DNA from: Segatella oris
Lineage (GTDB): Bacteria; Bacteroidota; Bacteroidia; Bacteroidales; Bacteroidaceae
Length of the DNA stretch: 64,000 nucleotides
Direction: 5' to 3'
Assembly: GCF_900637655.1 (NCBI RefSeq)
Contig: NZ_LR134384.1
Location: 3,016,501-3,080,500, forward strand
The notes under the pieces were generated by a model, which did not search any database, was not told the origin of the DNA, and saw only the letters and a list, made by a program, of their open reading frames with translations. A program made the position numbers and the translations under genes. Positions 51,324 through 60,082 of the stretch are shown here, piece after piece (within the stretch, counting starts at the first letter, position 1; every line of letters begins with the position of its first letter).

Positions 51324-51791
51324 ATGAGCAAGCCAATGCAATATCTCGTTATCCACTGCACGGCCACCCCCGAGGGGCGTGAGGTGAGCGCGGACGAAAT
51401 ACGCCGCTGGCACACTGCGCCCCCTCCTGCAGGCCGTGGTTGGAAGCAGGTAGGCTATACAGACATGGTGCACTTGGACGGAAGCGTGGAGCGACTCGTT
51501 AATAACAATGAGGACGCACAGGTGGACTCATGGGAGGTGACCAACGGTGCTGCAGGCTATAACAGCGTGAGCCGACATATTGTATATGTGGGGGGCTGCG
51601 ACAAAGCCGGGAAGCCGAAAGATACGCGCACCGAGGCGCAGCGCGAAGCGTTGAAACGCTATGTGGAGGACTTCCACGCGCGGTTCCCGCAGATCCATAT
51701 CGTGGGGCATCATGAATTGAATCCCGGCAAAGCATGTCCGAGTTTCGATGTTCCAACTTGGCTGCGCTCGATAGGCATCCGACAAGTTTAA
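51324..51791 (+). CDS. N-acetylmuramoyl-L-alanine amidase, phage endolysin
   Basis: 155 residues. A T7-lysozyme-type amidase (PGRP/Amidase_2) with MQYLVIHCTATPEGREVS, the WHTAPPP segment and the zinc-binding residues His (IHCTAT), His (VGHHEL) and a Cys (GKACPSFD). It cleaves peptidoglycan for cell lysis. There is no signal peptide, so a holin or spanin system is needed. It starts the lysis cassette between capsid and tail genes. Confidence 0.93.
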   Translation: MSKPMQYLVIHCTATPEGREVSADEIRRWHTAPPPAGRGWKQVGYTDMVHLDGSVERLVNNNEDAQVDSWEVTNGAAGYNSVSRHIVYVGGCDKAGKPKDTRTEAQREALKRYVEDFHARFPQIHIVGHHELNPGKACPSFDVPTWLRSIGIRQV

Positions 51792-51809
51792 CGATAAAAA
51801 CCAACGACA

Positions 51810-52274
51810 ATGGCAGAGACTATATTCCAAATCCTGCAATGGGCTATCCCTTCGGGCGGTATCGGTGCTGCCATTGCCTGGATTGCGAACCGCCGCTTAA
51901 GGACGGTGGAAGAAAAGAAGAAAGTGGAAGACACCTACAAGCAGATGTACGATATGGTGAGTGCTGAACTTGTAGGTCTTCATAAACAAAACCGCATCAA
52001 TTATGAGAAAATGGAAGAACTCCGCGGCGAGAACGACAAGACACGCCGTGCCCTCAACCGCCTCTCGCGGGCTATCGAGGCTATCCAGCTCTGTCCTCAT
52101 CGTGCTGCTTGCCCTGTCAGCGGTGAACTGTCGCTCAGTGAAGACAGCGACAAGGGAAAGCCGCACAGAACACGTCAGCGCAGTGAAGGAAGCCGAACGG
52201 CAGACGAACATCCTCAAGCGGTGGCAGCAGCGGGTGACGGTGCCCGAGTCACGGGTGACGCTAAGCGTAGCTGA
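51810..52274 (+). CDS. Small membrane protein of the lysis cassette (holin- or spanin-like)
   Basis: 154 residues. One membrane segment (FQILQWAIPSGGIGAAIAWIA) is followed by a basic stretch and a coiled coil (KKVEDTYKQMYDMVSAELVGLHKQNRINYEKMEELRGENDKTRRALNRL). This is the form of an inner-membrane spanin or a small holin accessory. Its C-terminal 90 codons overlap a second gene in another frame, from 52003. Confidence 0.6.
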   Translation: MAETIFQILQWAIPSGGIGAAIAWIANRRLRTVEEKKKVEDTYKQMYDMVSAELVGLHKQNRINYEKMEELRGENDKTRRALNRLSRAIEAIQLCPHRAACPVSGELSLSEDSDKGKPHRTRQRSEGSRTADEHPQAVAAAGDGARVTGDAKRS

Positions 52275-52626
52275 AGACAGTCTTGCCCTTCTGCCCGCAG
52301 GTGCAGGCTACACGGCTCGCCGGGGACAGGCGCATGTGAAAGTGAGCCGACGGCCCACGACAGACAAAGGAAGCCCTGCACGGATTATCATCGAAGCCGG
52401 ATGCGACAGTCTTGAGGTGCAGTGTGCACGCTACGAGCAACGCATCGAAGAGATGCAGGCGCAGCTGTCAGCTGCAGAGCAGGTGATGACTACGCAGAAA
52501 GAGGTAATCAAGACGCAGCAGCCCTGGAGTTTGAAAAGATTATTCACCGCCTTTATCGTCGGGTTGGCGGCCGGCATAGTATCAACAATTTTAATAAGAA
52601 AAAAGATATGGCAAAAAGTGTTTTAG
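52003..52626 (+). CDS. Candidate u-spanin, lipoprotein with C-terminal membrane segment
   Basis: 207 residues. A hydrophobic stretch ends in a lipobox-like LSAVNC with Cys43, a central coiled coil (CARYEQRIEEMQAQLSAAEQVMTTQKEVIK) follows, and a C-terminal membrane segment at about 180-198 (FTAFIVGLAAGIVSTILI) with a positive tail (RKKIWQK). That topology is the definition of a unimolecular spanin, which fuses inner and outer membranes at lysis. The gene overlaps the previous one by 272 bases, out of frame. The start (52003) is uncertain; the basic N-region is long for a signal peptide. Confidence 0.6.
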   Translation: MRKWKNSAARTTRHAVPSTASRGLSRLSSSVLIVLLALSAVNCRSVKTATRESRTEHVSAVKEAERQTNILKRWQQRVTVPESRVTLSVAEDSLALLPAGAGYTARRGQAHVKVSRRPTTDKGSPARIIIEAGCDSLEVQCARYEQRIEEMQAQLSAAEQVMTTQKEVIKTQQPWSLKRLFTAFIVGLAAGIVSTILIRKKIWQKVF

Positions 52627-53093
52627 ACGGAACCAACCTCATCCTGAGCGTTGACGGCAAGGCCCTCGGTTTCTCAACGGGCTGTAAGGTCAGTACATCT
52701 ACGGAAACCGGTGAGCGCGTGACCAAGGAAGCCGCAAGCGGCAAGTGGAAGGAAAAGTATGTAAAGAGCTTTTCGGAGAGCATCTCTGCTGACGGTTGTG
52801 TGTTGACCGATGGTGATGATGATACGCCAACTTATGATCAGCTCAAAGAAAAAATGCTGAAAGGCGAGCCCGTCGATGCTGCCTACGGTCTGCGCGACGG
52901 TGACAAGCGTACAGGTAAGGCAGCCGGTGGCTACAAGGGTAAGTACATCATCACTTCACTGGAACTTGACGGTCAGGCCGGAGATGACGGCAAGTACAGT
53001 CTGAACTTGGAGAACTGCGGAAAGGTGGAGAAACAAGGGAATGGGCTGACAGAAGCAACGACACCCAAGCAGGGTGGCGGCGGCCATTCATAA
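52608..53093 (+). CDS. Major tail tube protein
   Basis: 161 residues from ATG 52608. The start (MAKSVLDGTNLILSVDGKALGFSTGCKVSTSTETGERVTKEAASGKWKEKYVKSFSESISADG) corresponds to the phage major tail protein fold (TP901-1 type), where the TxTG-x-E-R-x-T-K pattern recurs. It overlaps the previous gene by 19 bases. Its position before the tail chaperones and tape measure gene matches siphovirus-like order. Confidence 0.85.
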   Translation: MAKSVLDGTNLILSVDGKALGFSTGCKVSTSTETGERVTKEAASGKWKEKYVKSFSESISADGCVLTDGDDDTPTYDQLKEKMLKGEPVDAAYGLRDGDKRTGKAAGGYKGKYIITSLELDGQAGDDGKYSLNLENCGKVEKQGNGLTEATTPKQGGGGHS

Positions 53094-53111
53094 CATTAAT
53101 AAGGTTACGTT

Positions 53112-53417
53112 ATGAAAAAGCAAATCTTAAAACTGACGGTCGGCGGCAAGGAATATCCCTGCCGCGTGACCATGGGCGCAATGATGCGTTTCAAGCACAT
53201 GGTGGGTAAGGATGTGAGTGAGCTCAAGCAGACCGACATCCGCGAACTCGTGCAGTTCATCTACTGCTGCGTGCAGAGTGCATGCAAGGCCGACGATGTG
53301 ACTTTTGAAATGGACTTCGAAACCTTTGCAGACTCCCTGGAACCCGACAGCCTGAATACTTTCTATGCCCAGGTGGGCGATGCCGAAAAAAAAACGACGG
53401 TGAAACCCCTGCCGTAG
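53112..53417 (+). CDS. Tail assembly chaperone, short form (G)
   Basis: 101 residues. MKKQILKLTVGGKEYPCRVTMGAMMRFKHMVGKDVSEL is typical of phage 'tail assembly chaperone' G proteins. The reading frame ends at 53417, but a run of nine A's at 53386-53394 allows a -1 shift into the following open frame. G is made in excess over G-T, and the pair folds the tape measure and tube proteins. Confidence 0.8.
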   Translation: MKKQILKLTVGGKEYPCRVTMGAMMRFKHMVGKDVSELKQTDIRELVQFIYCCVQSACKADDVTFEMDFETFADSLEPDSLNTFYAQVGDAEKKTTVKPLP

Positions 53418-53740
53418 GCATTGAGGAACTGCAAGGAATTGCGTTGGGGTGCATGGGAATGAGTCTGGATGACTTCTGCCGGTGCACCCCTTCGGAGTTT
53501 CAGGCAGCCTGGCAGTCTTGGCATGAATGGCACGAGAATGAGCAGCACGGCGAGTGGGAACGCCTGCGCATGGCATGCCTCTGTATGCTGCAGCCTTATT
53601 CAAAGCATACGCTTTCGGCTGAAGACGTGATGCAGTTCCCTTGGGAGGAAGATACGAAAAGAAAGGAACGGGAAGATGTGAGCGAAGAAGAATTGAAGCG
53701 GCGGTACCGAGAAGCCAAGCGTGCTGCAGGACTGAAATAA
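53393..53740 (+). CDS. Tail assembly chaperone, T extension reached by -1 frameshift
   Basis: Read in the frame -1 to the previous gene. From the A-run (AEKK, then NDGETPAVGIEELQGIALGCMGMSLDDFCRCTPSEFQ), the frame is open to 53740, giving about 115 further residues including a CTPSEFQAAWQSWHEW motif common in GT extensions. The slippery site A-AAA-AAA (53386-53394) supports programmed frameshifting; the T part would not have a good own start. The product is the longer G-T chaperone. Confidence 0.8.
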   Translation, partial: NDGETPAVGIEELQGIALGCMGMSLDDFCRCTPSEFQAAWQSWHEWHENEQHGEWERLRMACLCMLQPYSKHTLSAEDVMQFPWEEDTKRKEREDVSEEELKRRYREAKRAAGLK

Positions 53741-53752
53741 AAAAGACTATTT

Positions 53753-53881
53753 ATGTCTGAGGACCCCGAGGCAGAAAAGCGCACCGAGGACAAAGGCAAC
53801 AAGGCAGACGGCTACGGTGAAGACCGAAGCAATGGGATGCTCGCTGATGAGTCTGAAAACGGGTGTCCAATGGATTGCTGA
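53753..53881 (+). CDS. Possible small acidic protein before the tape measure gene
   Basis: 42 residues (MSEDPEAEKRTEDKGNKADGYGEDRSN...). It is short, highly charged and unrecognised, and the spacing after the chaperone stop (12 bases) is usual. It could also be a chance open frame; the gap from 53741 to 53934 contains nothing else. Confidence 0.35.
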   Translation: MSEDPEAEKRTEDKGNKADGYGEDRSNGMLADESENGCPMDC

Positions 53882-53934
53882 CATAAGTACTGTTTATGGT
53901 GTTGAGACAAAGATAATAAAAAAAACAAGAAACA

Positions 53935-56900
53935 ATGGCAAAAGCTGTAGAATTTCAGATTAAGCTGAAGAGTGACGATGGTAGTGTCCTCAAAAAGCTG
54001 ACTGTTGAAGCAACGAATTTTGAAGATGTGCTGTCAGATATCGGCGAACAGGCAAAACGGAGTGGTGAACAGCTCAAGACACTGGCTGCTAAGAGTCTTG
54101 TCTTTGACAATACCATTCGCTCTCTTGATCAGTTACGTAGTATGCTGACAGGTATTGCCGAACCCTTTAACAGTTTCGAGACTGCAATGCAGGGCGCTAA
54201 TACTATGGCAGGGAAGAGTGGTAAGGATTTTGATGACCTTACCGATAAAATCGTAGGCCTAAGCAAGAATATACCATTAGCACGAGAAGAATTGGCTAAT
54301 GGTCTTTATCAAACCATTTCAAATGGTGTCCCCGAGGATAACTGGATAACTTTTTTGGAGAAATCAAGTAAGGCAGCTGTCGGTGGTATTGCTGACCTTG
54401 GGCAAACCGTAACCGTTACTTCTACACTCATCAAGAACTATGGTCTGAGCTGGGATGCTGCCGGCGATATCCAAGATAAAATACAGATGACAGCCAAGAA
54501 CGGTGTAACAAGTTTTGAACAATTAGGCCAGGCTCTGCCCCGCGTGAGTGGAAGTGCCGCCCAGCTGGGAGTTACGATGGATGAGTTGATGGCCGTGTTT
54601 GCAACGACGACTGGCGTAACAGGAAATACAGCAGAGGTCTCTACGCAGTTGGCAGCAGTTTTGAATGCACTTATAAAACCTTCGAGTGAAGCTACACAGG
54701 CTGCCAACGCCATGGGAATAGGTTTCAATGCTGCAAGTGTGAAAGCTGCAGGAGGTCTTGAAAATTTCCTGCAAGGCTTGGATGCAAGCATTTCGGAATA
54801 TTCTGCGAGAACCGGGCAGTTGAAAGAGACCATCTACGGTCAGCTGTTTGGCAGTGCAGAGGCTTTACGCGTACTGGGGGCTCTGACGGGTGAACAGAAA
54901 GATAAGTTTTCGGAGAATATTCAAGCCATGAGTGACTCTGCGGGTACTATTGATGAAGCCTTTGAGCGTATGTCGAGTACAGGTGAGAGTACAAACCAGA
55001 TGTTTAAGAACCAGTTACAATCGATGTTGGACTGGGCCGGTAGTATTGCAAGCAGTTCTGCTCCTTACATGGAGTTTCTTGCTAATACAGGGCTGGCTAT
55101 CATGAGTCTGTCGCAATTGAGGACTGGTGTAATGGCCGTGATAGGCGGATTAAAAGCCATGCGCCTTGCTACGCTTGCGCAGGCTGCCGTATCTAAAGTT
55201 GTTGCCATAGCCTCCAATGCATGGAAAGTGGCACAGATAGCCTTGAATGCCGTATTGATGGCAAACCCTGTAGGAATCATTGTAATGGCCATAGCGGGGT
55301 TGATATTTATCTTGTATGAAGCTTATAATCACTGTGAGACTTTTCGAAATATCTGTGATCAAGTGTGGAGTGTCATCAAAGACTTGGCAGCTATTGTGTG
55401 GGATGCTTTGGTAAAAGCTTTTGAAAAGGCAAGTCAGGTTGTCAAGACCGCTTGGGAATGGGTAAAGAAATTCCTTGGCATCGGTGATGGAGACACAAAA
55501 GGTATTGAAAAGAAAACGAAAGCCGTCAAAGAGAATACCAGGGCCCAGGAAGCAAACGTTATTGCTGCTCTGAAAGCTAACAAGGCGCAGAACGGCAAAA
55601 GCGGCAGTAAGGGTACAGGTAAAAAGAAGGGGGAAGGCGATAAATATAGTGGAAAGCATCTGATAGAAGGCGCGAGCAGCTATAAGGAACTTGGCAATAA
55701 TATCCAATACTATCAGAACAAACTTGAAACCACTAAGGGTACCGAAACAAAGCTTATGGCCTTATATGCCGAGAAGATAGCCAAACTTCAGAAGCAGCAG
55801 GATTTATTGAAACAGATAGAGGCACATGCACAACGTCCTAAGGAATTGGAAACCCTGGAGGATATCAATGCAGAAATATCTTATCAGCAGGCCCTGCGTG
55901 AGAAAGCCGGTAAAAGTTCTTTGGCGGGGATAGATAAGGAAATTAATCGTTTGAACGACCTTAAAACGGCATTTGAACGGAATGCACATGTTGATATAGG
56001 GATAGACAAGATTACCACCTACAAGCAGTTAGAAGAAGAACTACAATATTACAATGATTTGCTCAAGACGGCCACGGACACCGAGCGTGTGGAAATACAG
56101 AAGCAGATTAATGCCCTTGGTGACCTGAAGAAGAAGTGGGACGAAACCCTTGCCGGTCTGAAGGCTCCGGAGGATATCAGCCGCTTGAACACGATAGAGA
56201 AGCTCGACGAAGCTATCACCTACTATCAGGCAAAGCAGAAGAAGGCCTCGGGAGAAGAAATCAGCACTATTGGTGAGGTCATTGTGGCGTTGGAGCAGAA
56301 ACGGGAGGCACTGAACCGCATGACACGCCTGCCTGAAATGCATGCCGAAACCGCAAAGCTGAACGGCATGGACGCAAAAGAGTTGAAATTGGAACTCAAG
56401 GTAATGGGCCTTGACGGTGTGAAGAAGCGCATCAAGGAACTTCAGGACATGCTACGTGACACCAAGAACCCGCTTGATAAGAGTCAGCGCGGGGAGGTAG
56501 AGAAACTCGTCGGCTCCTACAAGAAATATGAAAAAGTGCTGCGAAAGAGCGATGCGAGTTTCGAGAACCTATGGGGCAACACGAAAGGTGTCGCCGGCGG
56601 TATCTCATCGATGACCAATGCCCTTGAAGGTGGCCGTAATGCGTGGGAGACACTCGCGGGTGTGGTAGATGGTGCAATACAGATCTTCCAGGGCATTGCA
56701 GGCGTAGTAGACCTTATCAAGGCCATGACAGTTACGACACAGATGAGTTCGGCAGCCAGTCAAGTGAAAACTGCTGCAACAACCAGCGAAACCGCAGCGA
56801 CAGCAACACACACTGCTGCCACGGCTGCTGATACGGCTGCGACAATTACCAACACTGCTGCTAAAAGTGGTGAAGCCATTGCCAGTGCTACAGCCAGCGG

Positions 56901-57354
56901 TGCAAGCATGCCTTTCCCTTATAACCTCATTGCCATTGCCGCAGGTGTGGCCGCTGTCGTTGCTGCCCTGGCATCCGTCAGCGGTGCCTTTGCAAATGGT
57001 GGCATTGTGGGCGGCTCCTCACCAAGCGGCGACAAATTGCTGGCTCGTGTGAACTCGGGCGAAATGATACTCAACGGGGCGCAGCAGAGTCGCCTCTTTA
57101 ACTTCATCAACGGTGTTACACCGTTTGCCGACGGTGGCATCGTTTACGGACCAACACTCTCGATCATGGGCGAATATGCCGGGGCACGGTCAAACCCGGA
57201 GGTAATTGCACCGCTGAATAAGCTGAAATCGCTCATCGGCGGTGAAAGCAACGGTGGCGGACGATTGGAGGCCAGGCTGCGTGGCCGTGACCTCGTTCTG
57301 GCACTGGCCAACGAGACACGTATCAGCAGACGGAAGACAAATATCAAACTGTAA
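53935..57354 (+). CDS. Tail tape measure protein
   Basis: 1139 residues; sets tail length and exits ahead of DNA. The N-terminal 350 residues hold the TP901 core (FETAMQGANTMAGKSGKDFDDLTDKIVGLSKNIPLAREELANGLYQTISNG... TTTGVTGNTAEVSTQLAAVLNALIKPSSEA). Several hydrophobic segments lie at about 380-460, then long coiled coils with repeated 'ETLEDINAEISYQQALREKAGK'-type units (LETLEDINAEISYQQA, YKQLEEELQYYNDLL, NTIEKLDEAITYYQA). The C-terminal part has membrane-like and Gly-rich segments (FANGGIVGGSSPSG). The sequence 54713-54749 is an exact protospacer for the newest spacer of the array. Confidence 0.95.
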   Translation: MAKAVEFQIKLKSDDGSVLKKLTVEATNFEDVLSDIGEQAKRSGEQLKTLAAKSLVFDNTIRSLDQLRSMLTGIAEPFNSFETAMQGANTMAGKSGKDFDDLTDKIVGLSKNIPLAREELANGLYQTISNGVPEDNWITFLEKSSKAAVGGIADLGQTVTVTSTLIKNYGLSWDAAGDIQDKIQMTAKNGVTSFEQLGQALPRVSGSAAQLGVTMDELMAVFATTTGVTGNTAEVSTQLAAVLNALIKPSSEATQAANAMGIGFNAASVKAAGGLENFLQGLDASISEYSARTGQLKETIYGQLFGSAEALRVLGALTGEQKDKFSENIQAMSDSAGTIDEAFERMSSTGESTNQMFKNQLQSMLDWAGSIASSSAPYMEFLANTGLAIMSLSQLRTGVMAVIGGLKAMRLATLAQAAVSKVVAIASNAWKVAQIALNAVLMANPVGIIVMAIAGLIFILYEAYNHCETFRNICDQVWSVIKDLAAIVWDALVKAFEKASQVVKTAWEWVKKFLGIGDGDTKGIEKKTKAVKENTRAQEANVIAALKANKAQNGKSGSKGTGKKKGEGDKYSGKHLIEGASSYKELGNNIQYYQNKLETTKGTETKLMALYAEKIAKLQKQQDLLKQIEAHAQRPKELETLEDINAEISYQQALREKAGKSSLAGIDKEINRLNDLKTAFERNAHVDIGIDKITTYKQLEEELQYYNDLLKTATDTERVEIQKQINALGDLKKKWDETLAGLKAPEDISRLNTIEKLDEAITYYQAKQKKASGEEISTIGEVIVALEQKREALNRMTRLPEMHAETAKLNGMDAKELKLELKVMGLDGVKKRIKELQDMLRDTKNPLDKSQRGEVEKLVGSYKKYEKVLRKSDASFENLWGNTKGVAGGISSMTNALEGGRNAWETLAGVVDGAIQIFQGIAGVVDLIKAMTVTTQMSSAASQVKTAATTSETAATATHTAATAADTAATITNTAAKSGEAIASATASGASMPFPYNLIAIAAGVAAVVAALASVSGAFANGGIVGGSSPSGDKLLARVNSGEMILNGAQQSRLFNFINGVTPFADGGIVYGPTLSIMGEYAGARSNPEVIAPLNKLKSLIGGESNGGGRLEARLRGRDLVLALANETRISRRKTNIKL
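54713..54749 (+). other. Protospacer matched exactly by the newest spacer (24523-24559)
   Basis: 37 of 37 bases identical to the crRNA sense; the three bases 5' (54710-54712) are CCA. The spacer is the one nearest the leader. Confidence 0.97.
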
Positions 57355-57364
57355 AAAGATAAAA

Positions 57365-60082
57365 ATGTACATACACGGACACTTCTATAACGAAAAGAAC
57401 GAGCGCATAGAGGTACATATCCTCACTCGGGGCGACCGCACGAATGAAGTTGAAATCGGTACCGAAGGCTGCGGCGTCAGCTGGACGGATGACCCCGTTG
57501 AGATTGAAAGCCAGGTCAGCGACACCTTTGATGTACTGCTCAAATATCAGGCTACCGTACGCCTGCTGGTAAAGAATTTCATTCCCGACCTGTTCTGTGC
57601 TTCCTGCCGTGATGCTGTAGTAAATATCTATCGCGAGGGAGAATGCCTCTTTGCCGGCTTTATAGAACCGCAGACTTATTCGCAACCTTATAATGAGGAA
57701 GAAGACGAAATAGAACTCAGCTGTATCAACGTGCTGACGGCCCTGCAATATTCCAAGTACCGAAATGTCGGCGTGCAGGGTATCACCTATAAGGAGGTGA
57801 AAGAGAAAGCGGGACAGCGCAGCTTCTTAGATATCATCCGTGAGCTGCTGTCTGGTCTGTCGGATAATCTTGATATTCAGGGAAATCAAAGTCTGGCTTG
57901 TTTTTATGACGGCAGCATCGGGGTAAGCAAATCGGAGAATGCGTTCGGTATTTTCTCACAGATAGGCATTCATGAGCTGTTGTTCCTCTCGGATAACGAA
58001 GACAATGTATGGACGGCAGAAGAGGTGCTGACGGAACTGCTGAAGTACCTTAACCTGCACATCGTACAGCAGGGCTTTTCTTTCTATCTGTTTTCATGGG
58101 AGAATGTAAAAAAGGCAGAAAACATCGCATGGAAAGACCTTTACAGCAACAAGCCTCTGACTACACCTCACAGACTGATAGGGATAACGACAGATAAGGT
58201 CTCAGGAACGGATACCACCATCAGCGTCGGCGAAATCTACAACCAGCTGCTGCTGACCTGTAAGGTTGAGAAAATGGAAAGTCTCATCGAAAGCCCGCTG
58301 GAGGAAAGTGCGCTCGGGAGTTATTTCGCAGCACGGCAGAAATACATGTCAGAACTGATCAGCTTAGGCGATGGAAAACGAGCCTATAGAGGTTTCAGAG
58401 ATTTGGTGCTTGAAGGTGATACCGACTATGATGATGGAAGCATCGTGGATTGGTATGTGTGGTTGAAGCATCATGTTTCGTGGCGTTTCCCCATGCATGG
58501 GGGCACTGGCAGCGGTGAGGAACTCATGGTTCACTTCGGCCGTGGCGGTAAGGACCAGCAGGCGTTGCTGCAGTGGCTCGGCAAGAACCTTGGGGCAGCG
58601 CTCGTTTCCTATGGCAAGGTGGAGCGGGCCATGGCCAGAAAAGACAACAGCCCCGTGTCGAAAATCAACATGGACAATGTCCTGGTGCTGTCGGTGAACG
58701 GTAACGGAAAGAACAGTGCTGCAGAGGCGTATCCGAACGAGTCTGCTCTTCGCAGTGCCATTCCTTATGCCACTTATGTGAGTCAGCATTCCGGGGGGAT
58801 GTTTTCCCCTGTCGATGAGGAGACAACGAACTATATTGTGTTTTCAGGGAAAATGCTCCTGAACCCAACCGTGAAAGTAACAGCCAAATACTACGACCTC
58901 CGGACTAAGGAATGGGTGTTCATGCCGTTCGGCGGAACACCACCTGAAGGCAAGGTTGACGTAAGAGGGAATGTGACAAAGAACAAAAAAGGAGACAGAC
59001 TCTACTATACGCGCAAATTCTGGAAACAGACATACTCGGACCCTAAACATAATGAAGAGACCCGCTGGGACGAAAGTGGCGATAGTGGGTGGTATCCATT
59101 CACAGACACTGCCCCCGAGCTGTATGAGTTCAAGTACAGCAGCGTGGGTGACGGAACTGATAAAATCAGCAAAGTAGGACTCATAGCCTGTATGCTTATC
59201 ATCGGTGACAAATGCGTCGTTGAGACAGGAAGCGGCTCGCAGATGGAAGATTTCGAGTGGCGCAAGTACAAGGAGCGCTCGGAGTGCAGCAGTGATGATG
59301 AATATTATCAGCAGTCGTTCACCATAGGTTTTGACCCGAAAATTGGTGACAAACTGATTGGTCACGAATACAGCCTGCAGAACAACATCAGCTGGAAGCA
59401 TGGCGTAGACAGTGAAGGTATGGCTATACCTATTCGGAAACGAGACCATGTGAGCGGTGCGGTAAGGTTTATCGTCCTTGGTCCGGTGAATGTGCTTTGG
59501 AGTGATATCACACGCCGTCATCCTACATTCTTCAGACACACAAAGTGGACCGAGGATGCCATTCCACTGCTGGCACACGTGAGTTCCATACAGATAAAGT
59601 CTTTCGAGGTGAAGGTGGTGAGTGACAATGGAAAGACGGAGTTGCTCGGGGATGATCATGACATCGTATATATGAGTGCTGCACAGAGTTCCTTCTGCAA
59701 CCGCAAGGATGACCTTGAGTTCAAGGTTACCTCTGCACTGACGCATGACGAATGCATGCAGATAGGTGTCAAGAATGCCCTCTGTCTCTCTACGCCTGTA
59801 GACGCTGCCAGTGGTGACGGCGTACTCACGCTCTACAGTCGGATGACAGACAGCATGGCCAAACCCGAGCAACTCTATGTGAACAGCTACTATCAGGAAT
59901 ATCATGCTCCACGGGTGATCATGACACAGCACATGACGGATATCCGCGGAGGGTTTGTAGATCCGTTTGCGCACTATAGGCATAATTTTCTAAACAAGAA
60001 TTTCTTTGTGCAGGGTATCAGCAGAAACCTTGCAGAGGGAACGGCAGAACTGACATTAAAGGAAATTGACAGCAATGATTGA
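57365..60082 (+). CDS. Phage tail/baseplate protein
   Basis: 905 residues from ATG 57365 (MYIHGHFYNEKNERIEVHILTRGDRTNEVEIGTEGCGVSWTDDPVEIESQ). The opening resembles distal tail/hub proteins in Bacteroidota Mu-like phages, with strand-rich structure to the end. A more exact function (tail hub, receptor-binding baseplate part) is not shown by any motif I can identify. It lies between tape measure and fibre genes. Its stop overlaps the start of the fibre gene. Confidence 0.75.
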   Translation: MYIHGHFYNEKNERIEVHILTRGDRTNEVEIGTEGCGVSWTDDPVEIESQVSDTFDVLLKYQATVRLLVKNFIPDLFCASCRDAVVNIYREGECLFAGFIEPQTYSQPYNEEEDEIELSCINVLTALQYSKYRNVGVQGITYKEVKEKAGQRSFLDIIRELLSGLSDNLDIQGNQSLACFYDGSIGVSKSENAFGIFSQIGIHELLFLSDNEDNVWTAEEVLTELLKYLNLHIVQQGFSFYLFSWENVKKAENIAWKDLYSNKPLTTPHRLIGITTDKVSGTDTTISVGEIYNQLLLTCKVEKMESLIESPLEESALGSYFAARQKYMSELISLGDGKRAYRGFRDLVLEGDTDYDDGSIVDWYVWLKHHVSWRFPMHGGTGSGEELMVHFGRGGKDQQALLQWLGKNLGAALVSYGKVERAMARKDNSPVSKINMDNVLVLSVNGNGKNSAAEAYPNESALRSAIPYATYVSQHSGGMFSPVDEETTNYIVFSGKMLLNPTVKVTAKYYDLRTKEWVFMPFGGTPPEGKVDVRGNVTKNKKGDRLYYTRKFWKQTYSDPKHNEETRWDESGDSGWYPFTDTAPELYEFKYSSVGDGTDKISKVGLIACMLIIGDKCVVETGSGSQMEDFEWRKYKERSECSSDDEYYQQSFTIGFDPKIGDKLIGHEYSLQNNISWKHGVDSEGMAIPIRKRDHVSGAVRFIVLGPVNVLWSDITRRHPTFFRHTKWTEDAIPLLAHVSSIQIKSFEVKVVSDNGKTELLGDDHDIVYMSAAQSSFCNRKDDLEFKVTSALTHDECMQIGVKNALCLSTPVDAASGDGVLTLYSRMTDSMAKPEQLYVNSYYQEYHAPRVIMTQHMTDIRGGFVDPFAHYRHNFLNKNFFVQGISRNLAEGTAELTLKEIDSND

